In this document: positions 1 through 8,042 of the stretch, in pieces
Layout: each line of letters begins with the position of its first letter
Numbering within the stretch: position 1 is the first letter of the stretch
Source of the DNA: an uncultured Parabacteroides sp.
GTDB lineage: Bacteria; Bacteroidota; Bacteroidia; Bacteroidales; Tannerellaceae
Assembly: GCA_944325345.1 (NCBI GenBank)
Contig: CALUZV010000002.1
Location: forward strand, 62,001 to 126,000
Length of the DNA: 64,000 nt
Reading direction: 5' to 3'
Notes under the pieces: generated by a model
Told to the model about the DNA's origin: nothing
The model's database searches: none
The model's input: the letters and a program-made list of their open reading frames with translations, nothing else
Made by a program: the position numbers and the translations under genes

Positions 1-1
1 G

Positions 2-856
2 GCGCTTGCCGGAGCTTTCGATAATTTCGGCATCGACCGCGAGCAATTCTTTGCGGATACGGGCAAGGGAGAAATCTTCCTCGATACACTGGTCCGCTAC
101 GGAAGCAAATACCAGATGGATAAATCGACAGCGAGCAACTCGCTCTTTGGCGACGACGATTTCGTCTCTATCGCCAAGCCGGAAATCCCGAAGGCAGAAC
201 ATTGGAGCGTCCTCGAACGTTTGAACAAGGAGAAAGACTTGGTTGGCATCTACCTCTCGGCGCACCCGCTGGATGATTACCGCATTATCTTGAAGTTTGT
301 CTGCAATACCGGCATGATTGAATTTGCAGACAAAGACAACTTGATCGGACGCGACATCCTGGCCGGTGGCATCGTTACTGGATTCCGGGAAGGGATGACT
401 AAGACAGGCAAGCCTTTCGGTATCTTGAAAATCGAAGACTTCACCGGAAGCGGCGAGATACCGCTTTTCGGACAAGACTATATCGAATATGGCAAATATG
501 GCCGCGAAGGTGTCTATCTCCTGGTAAACGGGAAGATGGAACCGAGAAAATACAACGAGCATATCTATGATTTCCGTATCGTTTCCATGCGCCTGATGCA
601 AGACGAGAAAGATAAACTGGTGGAGAATATCCACATCACCGTGCCGATTCATAGCCTCGACGAGACGACCATCAATGAGCTTTCAGCCTTGATTAAAAAT
701 CATCCGGGTTCTTGTATGCTCTATTTCAAAGTAGTGGACAGCGAAAATAATATATCGCTGGACTTATTCTCCCAAAAGGCAAGAATAAACATCACCCGCG
801 AACTGATAGACTACCTGCAAGAGAACGATAATTTGGATTTCAAAATTAACAACTAA
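2..856 (+). CDS. dnaE: DNA polymerase III alpha subunit, C-terminal part (5' end outside window)
   Basis: This is the last 284 residues of the replicative polymerase catalytic subunit; the reading frame is open from base 2, so the gene starts before the window. The visible part begins in the helix-hairpin-helix region (ALAGAFDNF), passes the family motif YLSAHPLDDY about residue 90, and continues into the OB-fold (GGIVTGFREGMTKTGKP) that contacts single-stranded DNA, followed by the variable C-terminal domain. The polymerase active site lies upstream and cannot be checked. The trxA promoter starts five bases after the stop codon, so dnaE and trxA look separately initiated. The family assignment is secure from the motifs. 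Confidence 0.93.
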   Translation, partial: ALAGAFDNFGIDREQFFADTGKGEIFLDTLVRYGSKYQMDKSTASNSLFGDDDFVSIAKPEIPKAEHWSVLERLNKEKDLVGIYLSAHPLDDYRIILKFVCNTGMIEFADKDNLIGRDILAGGIVTGFREGMTKTGKPFGILKIEDFTGSGEIPLFGQDYIEYGKYGREGVYLLVNGKMEPRKYNEHIYDFRIVSMRLMQDEKDKLVENIHITVPIHSLDETTINELSALIKNHPGSCMLYFKVVDSENNISLDLFSQKARINITRELIDYLQENDNLDFKINN

Positions 857-860
857 AGGG

Positions 861-891
861 TTGGCCAAGGAACAAAGAATTTGTACTTTTG
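861..891 (+). promoter_or_regulatory. Bacteroidetes-type promoter of trxA
   Basis: TTG at 861-863, 20 bases, then TACTTTTG at 884-891, matching the -33/-7 consensus. The predicted transcript begins near 897, about 50 bases before the trxA ATG. Confidence 0.75.
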
Positions 892-945
892 CTTCCCCAC
901 AGAAAATAATCAATAGCGAATACTAACAATAAATTGAATCATATT

Positions 946-1266
946 ATGGCATTACAAATTACGAACTTGAATTTTTCAGAGCTGGTAAATTCCGGCAAAC
1001 CAACCGTTGTCGATTTCTGGGCAGAATGGTGTGGCCCCTGTCGCGTGGTATCTCCTATCATCGACGAATTGGCGGAAGAATATGAAGGCCGTGTGAACAT
1101 CGGCAAGGTCGATGTCGATGGCGACGGCAACGAGGAAGTAGTCGGGATGTTTGGCATCCGTAATATTCCGACAGTCTTATTCTTTAAAGACGGGAAATTG
1201 GTCGATAAGGTAGTTGGTGCTACAACAAAAGAAAATTTCCGGAAAAAGATTGACGCATTACTTTAA
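946..1266 (+). CDS. trxA: Thioredoxin
   Basis: Cytoplasmic dithiol-disulfide oxidoreductase of 106 residues, the normal size for a stand-alone thioredoxin. The active site WCGPC is at residues 28-32 within the strand VVDFWAEWCGPC, and the cis-proline loop is present in NIPTVLFF. I chose the ATG at 946 because MALQITNLNF matches family N-termini; an in-frame TTG at 934 would add four residues without an obvious reason. A consensus promoter lies upstream, so it is probably transcribed on its own. It converges on the Lrp-type regulator, with a shared hairpin terminator between them. Likely partners are thioredoxin reductase and ribonucleotide reductase, neither in the window. Confidence 0.95.
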   Translation: MALQITNLNFSELVNSGKPTVVDFWAEWCGPCRVVSPIIDELAEEYEGRVNIGKVDVDGDGNEEVVGMFGIRNIPTVLFFKDGKLVDKVVGATTKENFRKKIDALL

Positions 1267-1289
1267 TATAGTCATTCCCAAAAACGAAA

Positions 1290-1328
1290 GGCCGCAGTAT
1301 GAGCGAAACTCTACTACGGCCCTTTTGC
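1290..1328. terminator. Bidirectional terminator between trxA and Lrp gene
   Basis: GGCCGCAGTA at 1290-1299 pairs with TACTACGGCC at 1312-1321 with one mismatch. A T-rich run follows on the plus strand and an A-rich stretch precedes the stem, so it can stop transcription from both convergent genes. Confidence 0.7.
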
Positions 1329-1349
1329 TTTTCTTTCCCGCATCGAAGC

Positions 1350-1829
1350 TTAATCTTCTTCGACATCCGTCAAGTCAATCGGCAGTTGCCGCTTGAATGC
1401 CTCCTTAAACGAAATGAGCGATTCCGTCCTTGCCAATCCCAAAGGCTGCAACTTGTTATGGATAATACTCAGCAGATGCTGATTATTCTTGGCGTAAATC
1501 TTGATAAACAAATCGTATTGCCCGGTCGTGTAATGGCATTCCACCACTTCGGGTATATCTTTCAAAGCCTCCGTAACGGCAGGGAACTGCCCCGGAGATT
1601 TCAGATATAAACCCATATACGCACAGGTTTCATATCCGACTTTCGTATTATCCACAATAAATTCAGAGCCTTTGATGACTCCCAAATTCGTTAACTTTTG
1701 GATGCGTTGATGAATAGCTGCTCCCGAAACATTGCATTCTCTGGCAACTTCAAGAAACGGCATTCGTGCATTTCCGATGATGAGTTTCAAGATTTTTTCA
1801 TCCAACTCATCCAATTGATGATGTGCCAT
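1350..1829 (-). CDS. Lrp/AsnC family transcriptional regulator
   Basis: A 159-residue feast/famine regulator of normal length. Residues 5-60 form the AsnC-type helix-turn-helix (LDELDEKILKLI, then RIQKLTNLGVIKGSE); residues about 70-150 form the RAM ligand-binding and oligomerisation domain (YTTGQYDLFIKIYAKN). Such proteins bind DNA as dimers or octamers and usually sense amino acids; the ligand cannot be read from the sequence. It stands alone: it converges with trxA, and the upstream gap holds repeat array A. A possible -7 box is at 1875-1882. Family sure, target unknown. Confidence 0.9.
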   Translation of the reverse strand: MAHHQLDELDEKILKLIIGNARMPFLEVARECNVSGAAIHQRIQKLTNLGVIKGSEFIVDNTKVGYETCAYMGLYLKSPGQFPAVTEALKDIPEVVECHYTTGQYDLFIKIYAKNNQHLLSIIHNKLQPLGLARTESLISFKEAFKRQLPIDLTDVEED

Positions 1830-1874
1830 ACAATATAATTATTTGTTACGTCTATAAATTCTTTCAAATTGACA

Positions 1875-1882
1875 CAAATATA
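1875..1882 (-). promoter_or_regulatory. -7 box for the Lrp gene
   Basis: The minus strand reads TATATTTG. No good -33 element is seen at the expected distance. A start near 1870 would give a leader of about 40 bases. Confidence 0.4.
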
Positions 1883-2049
1883 CGGATAATTAAAAGAATT
1901 GCCTACATATTTTGGAGAATAAATTTTATTAACCAATTTCTTTTGACTCTAAGCAAAGATAATAGGCTAATACCTCCGATAAAAAGTTCTATTCGTCGCT
2001 ACTAAACTTCGCCAGTTCCCAATGCAAACTTGAATAGGTCGGGAACAAA

Positions 2050-2145
2050 ACTTAAAACCAAGCTTTAGTTTTTAAAAACGAAGACTTAGTTTTCAAAAAC
2101 TAAAGTTTAGTTCTTACAAACTAAAGCTTAGTTTTAAGATTCCCT
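2050..2145. repeat. Repeat array A, 21-bp period
   Basis: TTAG of each unit starts at 2065, 2086, 2107 and 2128, exactly 21 bases apart. Each unit is an imperfect palindrome around CTAAAGCTTTAG flanked by A and T runs. A weaker continuation built on CCAAGG follows at 2168 and 2190. The array lies between the exbD terminator and the Lrp gene and accounts for most of the gene-free stretch 1830-2280. Confidence 0.75.
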
Positions 2146-2225
2146 CGGATGCAAACAAAGTTTTCTTCCAAGGCTTCAAACTTTTTCTCCCAAGGAATTG
2201 AAGATTAGTTAGGGTATAGACAAAA

Positions 2226-2261
2226 AAAGTCCCTGCATCCACCGAGGGATACAGGGACTTT
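2226..2261 (-). terminator. Terminator of the exbB-exbD operon
   Basis: AAAGTCCCTG at 2226-2235 pairs perfectly with CAGGGACTTT at 2252-2261. On the minus strand it is followed by a run of T, 20 bases beyond the stop codon of the last exbD. Confidence 0.85.
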
Positions 2262-2280
2262 ATCCGGTATCGAAAAGCTA

Positions 2281-2748
2281 TTATTCCATTCTCAATGCGG
2301 CAGAATAGCTAATCTTCAATGCATACGCTTCACGAAGAGCCTGCTTGATATCAGTAATGATACCCATTCGCGTTTCTCTGTCCGCCTTGATGGAGACAGT
2401 CATAAACGGCTGGTCTTCTTCTTTCATACTCGACTTTTCCTGAGCGATGTAATCCTGAATTTCAGAAGTCTCAGCGAATTGGTCATTCAACTGGATACGA
2501 GTTTCAGAACCCATCTTGGCTTGCAGTTCTTGCAAAGGCTGGCCGACATAGATAAATGTTACCAATGACTTCTTTTCCAGCTTCTGAAGTTCTGTAGCCT
2601 GCGGTGCTCTAAACTGAACTTTCAATGTTACTTCACGCATGGTAGTTACCATCATGATGAAGAACAAGAAAGCGAACACGAGGTCAGGTAATGAAGAGGT
2701 ATTCAATTCAGGCATCTCACGGCCACCTGCTTTACTAAACTTTCCCAT
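2281..2748 (-). CDS. exbD: ExbD/TolR-type biopolymer transport protein (second copy)
   Basis: Proton-channel partner of ExbB, 155 residues, inner membrane with a periplasmic domain. After a short cytoplasmic N-terminus (MGKFSKAGGREMPELNTSS) comes one membrane helix at about 20-37 with the conserved aspartate before it (SLPDLVFAFLFFIMMV), then a periplasmic domain ending in the family pattern ISIKADRxTRMGIITDIKQALREA. The ATG overlaps the stop of the preceding exbD by one base (TAATG), implying translational coupling. Bacteroidetes commonly encode two different ExbD proteins together. It probably powers TonB-dependent outer membrane transport with the tonB gene at 6854-7558. Confidence 0.9.
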   Translation of the reverse strand: MGKFSKAGGREMPELNTSSLPDLVFAFLFFIMMVTTMREVTLKVQFRAPQATELQKLEKKSLVTFIYVGQPLQELQAKMGSETRIQLNDQFAETSEIQDYIAQEKSSMKEEDQPFMTVSIKADRETRMGIITDIKQALREAYALKISYSAALRME

Positions 2749-3344
2749 TACTTCTTCTCCCCATAATTTTTAGGTTCAGCTTCAGAGATCTTTTGCGGAT
2801 AAATCTGCTGAACCGCTTTTTGTTGTTCTTCGTCTAAATCCATGAAAGCCTTCCCGAATTTCTTCCGAGAAACATCATCTCTCAGTTCGTTGTAAGCTCT
2901 CGCCAATTCATTCTGCACGTCGATATATGCTTGGTAAGAAGTACCACGGTCATTCTGCAAAGAGATGATATGGTTCTTAGTTACCATCATTTTACCGAAA
3001 TAAGGTACATCGACTTCAACCTTTTCAGGCATGTGTGCGTCGTTATACGGATTCTCTACGAATTCCTTTACCTTATCTTTCAATTGCTTAATATCAATGA
3101 GCTGATCACCACAAAGAATCTGGTTGCTACTGTTTACCAACACAACCAACAGATTTCTTTTCTTGATGTCCACATCTGCATTGTCTTTCTGATCTTTAGG
3201 TACTGGAGGCGGCAAACGTCTTGCCAAACCTTTATCCGTATCCATTGAGGTCGTAATAAGGAAGAAGATAAGCAACATGAAAGCAATATCGGCAGTAGAG
3301 GTCGCGTTAATCGGCGGAGTTTTTCTTTTACCCTTCTTTGCCAT
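2748..3344 (-). CDS. exbD: ExbD/TolR-type biopolymer transport protein (first copy)
   Basis: A 198-residue ExbD homologue, longer than the following copy. It has a basic start (MAKKGKRKTPPINATST), the key aspartate in TADIAFMLLIFFLITTS at about 18-35, and a periplasmic region with a proline-rich linker (RRLPPPVPKD) and a long extra C-terminal segment. It should form a heteromeric stator with ExbB and transmit proton-motive force to TonB. It is the third gene of the leftward operon and is 25 bases from the membrane protein before it. Whether the two ExbD proteins act in one complex or serve different transporters cannot be told from sequence. Confidence 0.9.
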   Translation of the reverse strand: MAKKGKRKTPPINATSTADIAFMLLIFFLITTSMDTDKGLARRLPPPVPKDQKDNADVDIKKRNLLVVLVNSSNQILCGDQLIDIKQLKDKVKEFVENPYNDAHMPEKVEVDVPYFGKMMVTKNHIISLQNDRGTSYQAYIDVQNELARAYNELRDDVSRKKFGKAFMDLDEEQQKAVQQIYPQKISEAEPKNYGEKK

Positions 3345-3369
3345 TTTACTTTACACTTTATCTAATTCG

Positions 3370-3843
3370 TTATTTACTCATCATTTTTTTGATAGTACCC
3401 CAAACTACAGCCGCAACGATCAAAATAATCAGAATGTAGCTTGAATAAATCCACATATCTGTAGTCTTCAACCAGAACGGCGTATTATAAGTCTGAGAAT
3501 CGGCATTCAGTGTAGTCAAAGCAGTATCATCACCCATTACATAAGTAACAATCAAGATAATAGCTAAGAATGCAACTGCTGCAAATCCCATCAATGCTCC
3601 CTTTGTATCAACTTTGAGCGAGTTAGAGAACTGCCAAATCATCAACAAAGCGGTTACCACAATCGTGAATGCGAACAGGACGTAAGTCCAGTTCAGCAGA
3701 AGCCCTGTATAAACCGGCTCCTTCATTTCCGCAGAGGGATCAACGATACCTCCGAAGTAGAACATAAGCAGCGTAACGACACTGATTATAGAGCAAATCA
3801 GCAGCGTCCAACTGGATATCTTCCTTATTTTAGTTACTGCCAT
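3370..3843 (-). CDS. Four-helix membrane protein of the Exb operon
   Basis: A 157-residue inner membrane protein with no known motif. I see four hydrophobic helices at about 12-32, 48-70, 82-102 and 130-152, a short loop containing MGDDTALTTLNADSQ, and a basic C-terminus (IKKMMSK). It lies 9 bases after exbB and 25 bases before exbD, so it is almost certainly made with the stator complex and may be an accessory subunit or assembly factor. A gene of this kind between exbB and exbD is a recurring arrangement in Bacteroidales; the role is inference. Confidence 0.75.
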   Translation of the reverse strand: MAVTKIRKISSWTLLICSIISVVTLLMFYFGGIVDPSAEMKEPVYTGLLLNWTYVLFAFTIVVTALLMIWQFSNSLKVDTKGALMGFAAVAFLAIILIVTYVMGDDTALTTLNADSQTYNTPFWLKTTDMWIYSSYILIILIVAAVVWGTIKKMMSK

Positions 3844-3852
3844 AAGTCTAAA

Positions 3853-4590
3853 TTATTTTTTGAATTTTACGCTGTATTTGATAATGATATCCAGCAACGT
3901 GATAGAAGCATCTTCCATCTGGTTCAGGATAGTTTCAACCTTGCTCAGCAAATAGTTGTAGAATACCTGAAGGATCAAGGCAACGATCAAACCACCGATT
4001 GTTGTGATCAAGGCCACTTTCATACCACCTGCAACGACCGTCGGAGAGATATCACCAACCTGCTCGATTTTATCGAACGCCATCACCATACCAACCACAG
4101 TTCCCAAGAATCCTAATGACGGAGCCATCGCGATGAACAATGCAATCCAAGACAAGTTCTTTTCCAACAGACCGCCCTGAACACCACCGTAAGAAACGAT
4201 TGACTTATCAACCACGTCGATGCCCTGGTCAATTCTCATCAAACCTTGGTAAGCGATAGAAGCGATAGGACCTCTCGTGTCGCGAGCGATAGCCTTTGCA
4301 CCTTCAACATCACCTCTGTCAAGTGCTTCTTCGATACCTTTTAATAAAGTTGCAGGATTAGTTTCTGCCAAATTCAAGTAGATAATTCTTTCCAAGCAGA
4401 AAGCCAAACCGAAAATCAAAGGAATAGCAACCAAGCTCATGAAGTCGGCACCACCTTCGATAAATTTAGTTTTCAACGCTTGGTGGAAACCACCTTCAAC
4501 AGCAACTTGTTCTGCTTCCTGAGCGAATGCCATAGCAGAAGTGCCTACGGCACATAAGCACAAAAATGCTTTTGCAAAATACTTTTTCAT
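3853..4590 (-). CDS. exbB: MotA/TolQ/ExbB proton channel family protein
   Basis: A 245-residue inner membrane proton channel. It begins with a hydrophobic segment resembling a signal peptide (MKKYFAKAFLCLCAVGTSAMAFAQ), has a membrane helix at about 52-68, a long cytoplasmic loop, and two C-terminal helices at about 140-165 and 188-212. The conserved channel pattern is present (APSLGFLGTVVGMVMAF and ALITTIGGLIVALILQ). It is the first gene of the leftward operon and starts about 100 bases downstream of tRNA-Ser(CGA). It should assemble with the two ExbD proteins to energise TonB. Confidence 0.93.
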   Translation of the reverse strand: MKKYFAKAFLCLCAVGTSAMAFAQEAEQVAVEGGFHQALKTKFIEGGADFMSLVAIPLIFGLAFCLERIIYLNLAETNPATLLKGIEEALDRGDVEGAKAIARDTRGPIASIAYQGLMRIDQGIDVVDKSIVSYGGVQGGLLEKNLSWIALFIAMAPSLGFLGTVVGMVMAFDKIEQVGDISPTVVAGGMKVALITTIGGLIVALILQVFYNYLLSKVETILNQMEDASITLLDIIIKYSVKFKK

Positions 4591-4687
4591 TGTGTGTTTA
4601 ATTTTTAAGATTAATAATTCTCTTATTTGTTTTTTATCTTTTTAGTTATTAATATTTCCTTTTCCTATCATGGTATCCCACACATAG

Positions 4688-4774
4688 CGGAAAGACAGGG
4701 ATTCGAACCCTGGGAACAGTTACCCGTTCACCGCATTTCGAGTGCGGCCCGATCGACCACTCCGGCACCTTTCC
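4688..4774 (-). tRNA. tRNA-Ser (anticodon CGA)
   Basis: An 87-base serine tRNA with a long variable arm. The acceptor GGAAAGG pairs with its 3' partner, the anticodon stem CCGCA/TGCGG encloses the loop CTCGAAA, and the T arm carries GGTTCGAATCC. The anticodon CGA reads UCG. No CCA is encoded. It lies 10 bases downstream of a second tRNA-Ser, so the two are probably one transcript. Confidence 0.93.
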
Positions 4775-4784
4775 TTTCCTTTTG

Positions 4785-4872
4785 CGGAGAGAGCGGGATT
4801 CGAACCCGCGATACGCTTTAGGCGTATACACGCTTTCCAGGCGTGCCTCTTCAACCACTCGAGCATCTCTCC
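4785..4872 (-). tRNA. tRNA-Ser (anticodon GGA)
   Basis: An 88-base serine tRNA. The acceptor GGAGAGA is paired, the anticodon stem CACGC/GCGTG encloses CTGGAAA, there is a long variable arm, and the T loop is GGTTCGAATCC. The anticodon GGA reads UCC and UCU. It is upstream of tRNA-Ser(CGA) on the same strand. The stretch 4873-5014 behind it shows only AT-rich sequence with no further gene. Confidence 0.93.
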
Positions 4873-5014
4873 AAGTCTTGTTTTTCTGAAAACGACCGCA
4901 AATTACGAATTCTTTTCTACTCGCCTACGTTTTCTGTGCGCAAATCTATATTTTTTGATTGAAATACGCATCATATCTGAACAAGAAATTTTGCTTCTTT
5001 CTAAAATTATAGAA

Positions 5015-5800
5015 TTATATTGGAATATTAACAAGAGAAAACGTTTTTAGGGCATTTTCTTTCGTTATTTCTACGACTTTTTCCAAGGTTATTCCAAAAA
5101 TTTGCGCTACCTTTTCGGCCGTCTTCCAAATATAGACCGGCTCGTTCCGTTTTCCCCGGTAAGGAACCGGAGCCAAATAGGGTGCATCCGTTTCCAGCAC
5201 CAACCTATCCAAGGTTGTCTGGCGAAGGACTTCCGGCAACTTGGAATTCTTAAAAGTTACCACACCATTCACGCCAATCCGGAATCCTCCCAACTTCTCG
5301 ATTTCTCTCAACTCGTCGAGCGTCCCCGCGAAGCAATGAAACACGCCCCGCAATTTCTCCGCTCCTACCTTATATATACTATCGAGCACTTCGGGATAAG
5401 CATTGCGCGTATGGATGGCGACCGGCAAGTCCAAATCGATGCTCCATCGCAACTGTTCCTCGAAAACGGCCTTTTGTTCCTTCAAAAACGTCGTATCCCA
5501 ATACAAGTCTATGCCGATTTCCCCGATAGCACAATACGAACGCCGCCCCAGCCAAGCCTCTGTCTCCTTCAAAGCCGACGCATAGTGCGCGTCCACGCTC
5601 GTCGGATGCAATCCCATCATGGGAAACAGATACTGCGGATAACGGTCTGCCAAAGCATTCATCCGCCCGATAGTCGTCGTATCGACATTGGGCAAAAGCA
5701 ACGCGGCTATGCCCGACGCCTCGGCTTCGGCTATCAACTTATCCTGCTCTGGGTCGAAATCGTCCAGATAGATATGGTTATGTGTATCTATCAGCTGCAT
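5015..5800 (-). CDS. TatD family metal-dependent hydrolase (deoxyribonuclease)
   Basis: A 261-residue TIM-barrel hydrolase of typical TatD length. Metal ligands are visible in DTHNHIY (5-11), in IGEIGID around residue 93, in the histidine of VAIHTRN, in FHCFAG, and in the aspartate of LETDAPYLAP near residue 205. Family members are 3'-5' exonucleases or other phosphoesterases. The gene follows the polyprenyl synthetase by three bases in a leftward run tonB-polyprenyl synthetase-tatD, an order often seen in Bacteroidales although no shared function is known. Confidence 0.9.
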   Translation of the reverse strand: MQLIDTHNHIYLDDFDPEQDKLIAEAEASGIAALLLPNVDTTTIGRMNALADRYPQYLFPMMGLHPTSVDAHYASALKETEAWLGRRSYCAIGEIGIDLYWDTTFLKEQKAVFEEQLRWSIDLDLPVAIHTRNAYPEVLDSIYKVGAEKLRGVFHCFAGTLDELREIEKLGGFRIGVNGVVTFKNSKLPEVLRQTTLDRLVLETDAPYLAPVPYRGKRNEPVYIWKTAEKVAQIFGITLEKVVEITKENALKTFSLVNIPI

Positions 5801-5803
5801 AAA

Positions 5804-6787
5804 TCAAGATTGACGAAACATCAAACGCGAAGTAACCTCCTTCAGCACCGCCAGCCGTTCTTCCGACACGCTAAGTGCCGCCAAATTTTTCATTCCTTCG
5901 GCATAATACGTCTGCATCTTCGCTTCGGAAAGTTCTTTCAAGCCTAATACATTATATATATTAGTAACCGCCGCGATTTTTTCCGCCGCGTCGAAGTCTT
6001 TCCGCGCTATCCAATGCTCCAACTGGGCTTTCTGCTCTCCCTCGGCACGGCGGAGGGCGTTTATCAGCAGGAATGTCTTCTTGTTGCACAAGATATCCCC
6101 TCCGATATTCTTTCCGAAGGTTCTCGTATCGCCATAGACGTCCAACAAATCGTCCTGCAACTGGAATGCCAGCCCGATGTTGATGCCAAACCGATAAAGA
6201 TTCTCCGCATCTTCCCGCGAAGCTCCTCCCAAGATTGCGCCCGTCTTCAGACTGCAAGCCAACAGCACTGCCGTCTTCAGACGAATCATCTCGAGGTATT
6301 CTTCTTCACTTACATCCATCCGGCTCTCAAATTCCATGTCGTATTGCTGGCCTCCGCAGATTTCCAGCGCCGTACGGGTAAACAAATCCAGCACTTCCTT
6401 CAAATGCTCCGGTGCTGTCTCGCCAATCAGCTGGTAAGCGGCTATCAGCATGGCATCGCCGGACAAGATTGCGGTGTTCGCATTCCACACTTTATGTACC
6501 GTCGGTTTGTTTCTCCGTTTGTCGGCTTGATCCATCAAGTCGTCGTGAAGGAGGGTGAAATTATGGAAGACCTCCAGTCCGATGGCCGGGCGAATCACCT
6601 TTTCCACATCTTCGCGGTATAAATTATAGGCCATCAAAACCAACGCTGGGCGAATACGTTTCCCGCCCAACGACAAGATATACGTTATCGGCTCGTAGAG
6701 GCTCTTCGGCGGACAGTCGAACTCCAACTGCCCTATCTCGCGCTCAATCTTCTCTTGTATTTCCTTAAACGAAAGCATAAAACTCAT
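5804..6787 (-). CDS. Polyprenyl (isoprenyl) diphosphate synthase
   Basis: A 327-residue trans-prenyltransferase that chain-extends allylic diphosphates with isopentenyl diphosphate. The first aspartate-rich motif is in LLHDDLMDQADKRRNKP (about 85-100) and the second in FQLQDDLLDVYG (about 215); the GGKRIRPALV motif that binds isopentenyl diphosphate is near residue 38. The product length cannot be read reliably; the enzyme could make the farnesyl or geranylgeranyl chain or the quinone side chain. Start is either ATG 6787 or ATG 6778 (MLSFKEIQ). It is three bases ahead of tatD. Confidence 0.9.
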   Translation of the reverse strand: MSFMLSFKEIQEKIEREIGQLEFDCPPKSLYEPITYILSLGGKRIRPALVLMAYNLYREDVEKVIRPAIGLEVFHNFTLLHDDLMDQADKRRNKPTVHKVWNANTAILSGDAMLIAAYQLIGETAPEHLKEVLDLFTRTALEICGGQQYDMEFESRMDVSEEEYLEMIRLKTAVLLACSLKTGAILGGASREDAENLYRFGINIGLAFQLQDDLLDVYGDTRTFGKNIGGDILCNKKTFLLINALRRAEGEQKAQLEHWIARKDFDAAEKIAAVTNIYNVLGLKELSEAKMQTYYAEGMKNLAALSVSEERLAVLKEVTSRLMFRQS

Positions 6788-6803
6788 TCCTTAAATAAAT
6801 AAA

Positions 6804-6831
6804 GAAGGCTGCTCGCCATGTAGCAGCCTTC
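6804..6831 (-). terminator. Terminator of tonB
   Basis: GAAGGCTGCT and AGCAGCCTTC form a perfect 10-bp stem with an 8-base loop. On the minus strand it is followed by TTTATTTATTTA. Confidence 0.85.
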
Positions 6832-6853
6832 TTCTTGTTCTTTCAATCGCTTA

Positions 6854-7558
6854 TTACTGCAGGCGGAACATAACCGGCACAGTGTACTTCACACGTACTG
6901 GTTTACCACGCTGCTTACCCGGTTTCCACTTCGGCATCGTACCCAACACGCGAACGGCTTCCTTATCCAGCGACGGGTCAACACCACGTAACACCTGGAT
7001 ATCTACGATAGAACCGTCTCGGTTAACCACGAACGAGCAAACTACACGACCCTGGATACCGTTTTCCTGTGCGATAACCGGATACTTGATGCTCTTTGCC
7101 AGATACTTCAACAATCCTTGCATACCGCCGTCGGGGAATTCCGGCATCTCTTCTACTACGAGGAAAATCTGCTGAGCAGCTTCTTCTTCTTCCTCTTCTA
7201 CGACTTCGGTCGGAGCCACGTAGGTCTCAGTCTGAGCGGCGCCCTGGGTATCCTCAGAAGTGATGATATCCTGCTGTTCCAACTCGACATCGTCATCGAC
7301 GATATTCAACTCTTCGGCTACGGCCGGCGCTGCTGGAGGTGGTGGAGGAGGTGCTGGAGTGTTTTCCGGTCTCGTGATCTCAATTTCCTCTTCAGCGATG
7401 ACATCCTGAACCTGATCGGCTTCAGTTACGACCTGGATATCGCGGCTTCCCCATTCGAAGCCTACGAACAGGACGGCAAAAGAGATTACCAAGCCCATGA
7501 GGACGCTCATCCCTTTGGTTCCTTCCAGATCCGCTTTCGGTGATTTTTTTACTTCCAT
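6854..7558 (-). CDS. tonB: TonB protein
   Basis: A 234-residue energy transducer that links the inner membrane proton channel to outer membrane receptors. The layout is classical: cytoplasmic N-terminus, one membrane helix at about 18-36 (SVLMGLVISFAVLFVGFEW), a proline-rich linker (TPAPPPPPPAAPA at about 68-80), an acidic stretch (EVVEEEEEEAA), and a C-terminal TonB domain from about 145 with YPVIAQENGIQGRVV and the end motif VKYTVPVMFRLQ. It has its own promoter and terminator. Its partners are ExbB/ExbD at 2281-4590; a likely client is the TonB-dependent receptor at 24182-26473. Confidence 0.95.
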   Translation of the reverse strand: MEVKKSPKADLEGTKGMSVLMGLVISFAVLFVGFEWGSRDIQVVTEADQVQDVIAEEEIEITRPENTPAPPPPPPAAPAVAEELNIVDDDVELEQQDIITSEDTQGAAQTETYVAPTEVVEEEEEEAAQQIFLVVEEMPEFPDGGMQGLLKYLAKSIKYPVIAQENGIQGRVVCSFVVNRDGSIVDIQVLRGVDPSLDKEAVRVLGTMPKWKPGKQRGKPVRVKYTVPVMFRLQ

Positions 7559-7602
7559 ATAATTTAGTTTTAAAATAAAAGAATGTGCTTTTCTAACGGG
7601 GA

Positions 7603-7631
7603 CAAAAGTACGAATTATTTTATTTAATCAA
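7603..7631 (-). promoter_or_regulatory. Promoter of tonB
   Basis: The minus strand reads TACTTTTG at 7610-7603, with TTG about 18 bases upstream at 7631-7629. The predicted leader is about 40 bases long. Repeat array B starts roughly 60 bases further upstream. Confidence 0.6.
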
Positions 7632-7689
7632 GTGTTTGGGCTACTTTTTTTTCGTTTTTCGCGAAAAATTTTTCCCGGCGGGGCGGCGA

Positions 7690-7960
7690 CAGGGCTTCCT
7701 GACGAAAAAAAGCACCGAAACCGCAGGATTTTTTGCTTCCTGGCAAAAAAACGCACTAAACCCGCCGGGAATTCGGCTTCCTGACGAAAAAAAGCAAAAA
7801 AACCGCCGGGAATTCTGCTTCCTGGCGAAAAAACGCAGAATTCCCAGGCAGGAAAGTGCTTCCCGGCGAAAAAATGCAAAATCCTGCCGCAGGAAAGTGC
7901 TCCCTGGCGAAAAAAAGCAGTTTCCTGCCCCAGGGAAGGGCTTCCTGGCCGGAAAAAGTT
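7690..7960. repeat. Repeat array B, exact 41-bp period
   Basis: The core GCTTCCTGGCGAAAAAA, with small changes, starts at 7694, 7735, 7776, 7817, 7858, 7899 and 7940: seven units exactly 41 bases apart. The second half of each unit is more variable (for example CCGCCGGGAATT, CAGGCAGGAAAG). The array fills the divergent gap between tonB and porQ, between but outside both predicted transcripts. Apparent long open frames through here are a by-product of the repetition. Confidence 0.85.
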
Positions 7961-8015
7961 CGCCCGCCATATACCTTTTTGCCTTTTTCCCCGTTTCTAT
8001 AAAAGCGGAAAGCCG

Positions 8016-8023
8016 TATCTTTG
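8016..8023 (+). promoter_or_regulatory. -7 box of porQ
   Basis: TATCTTTG, about 20 bases before the porQ ATG. TTTC at 7994-7997 is a weak -33 candidate. Confidence 0.55.
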
Positions 8024-8042
8024 CCGCACTATCGAAAGACGT

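Noticed and set aside
4873..5014. Possible gene or RNA between tRNA-Ser and tatD
   Set aside because: AT-rich with no stable hairpin or convincing frame; probably only the tRNA promoter region and the end of the tatD transcript.
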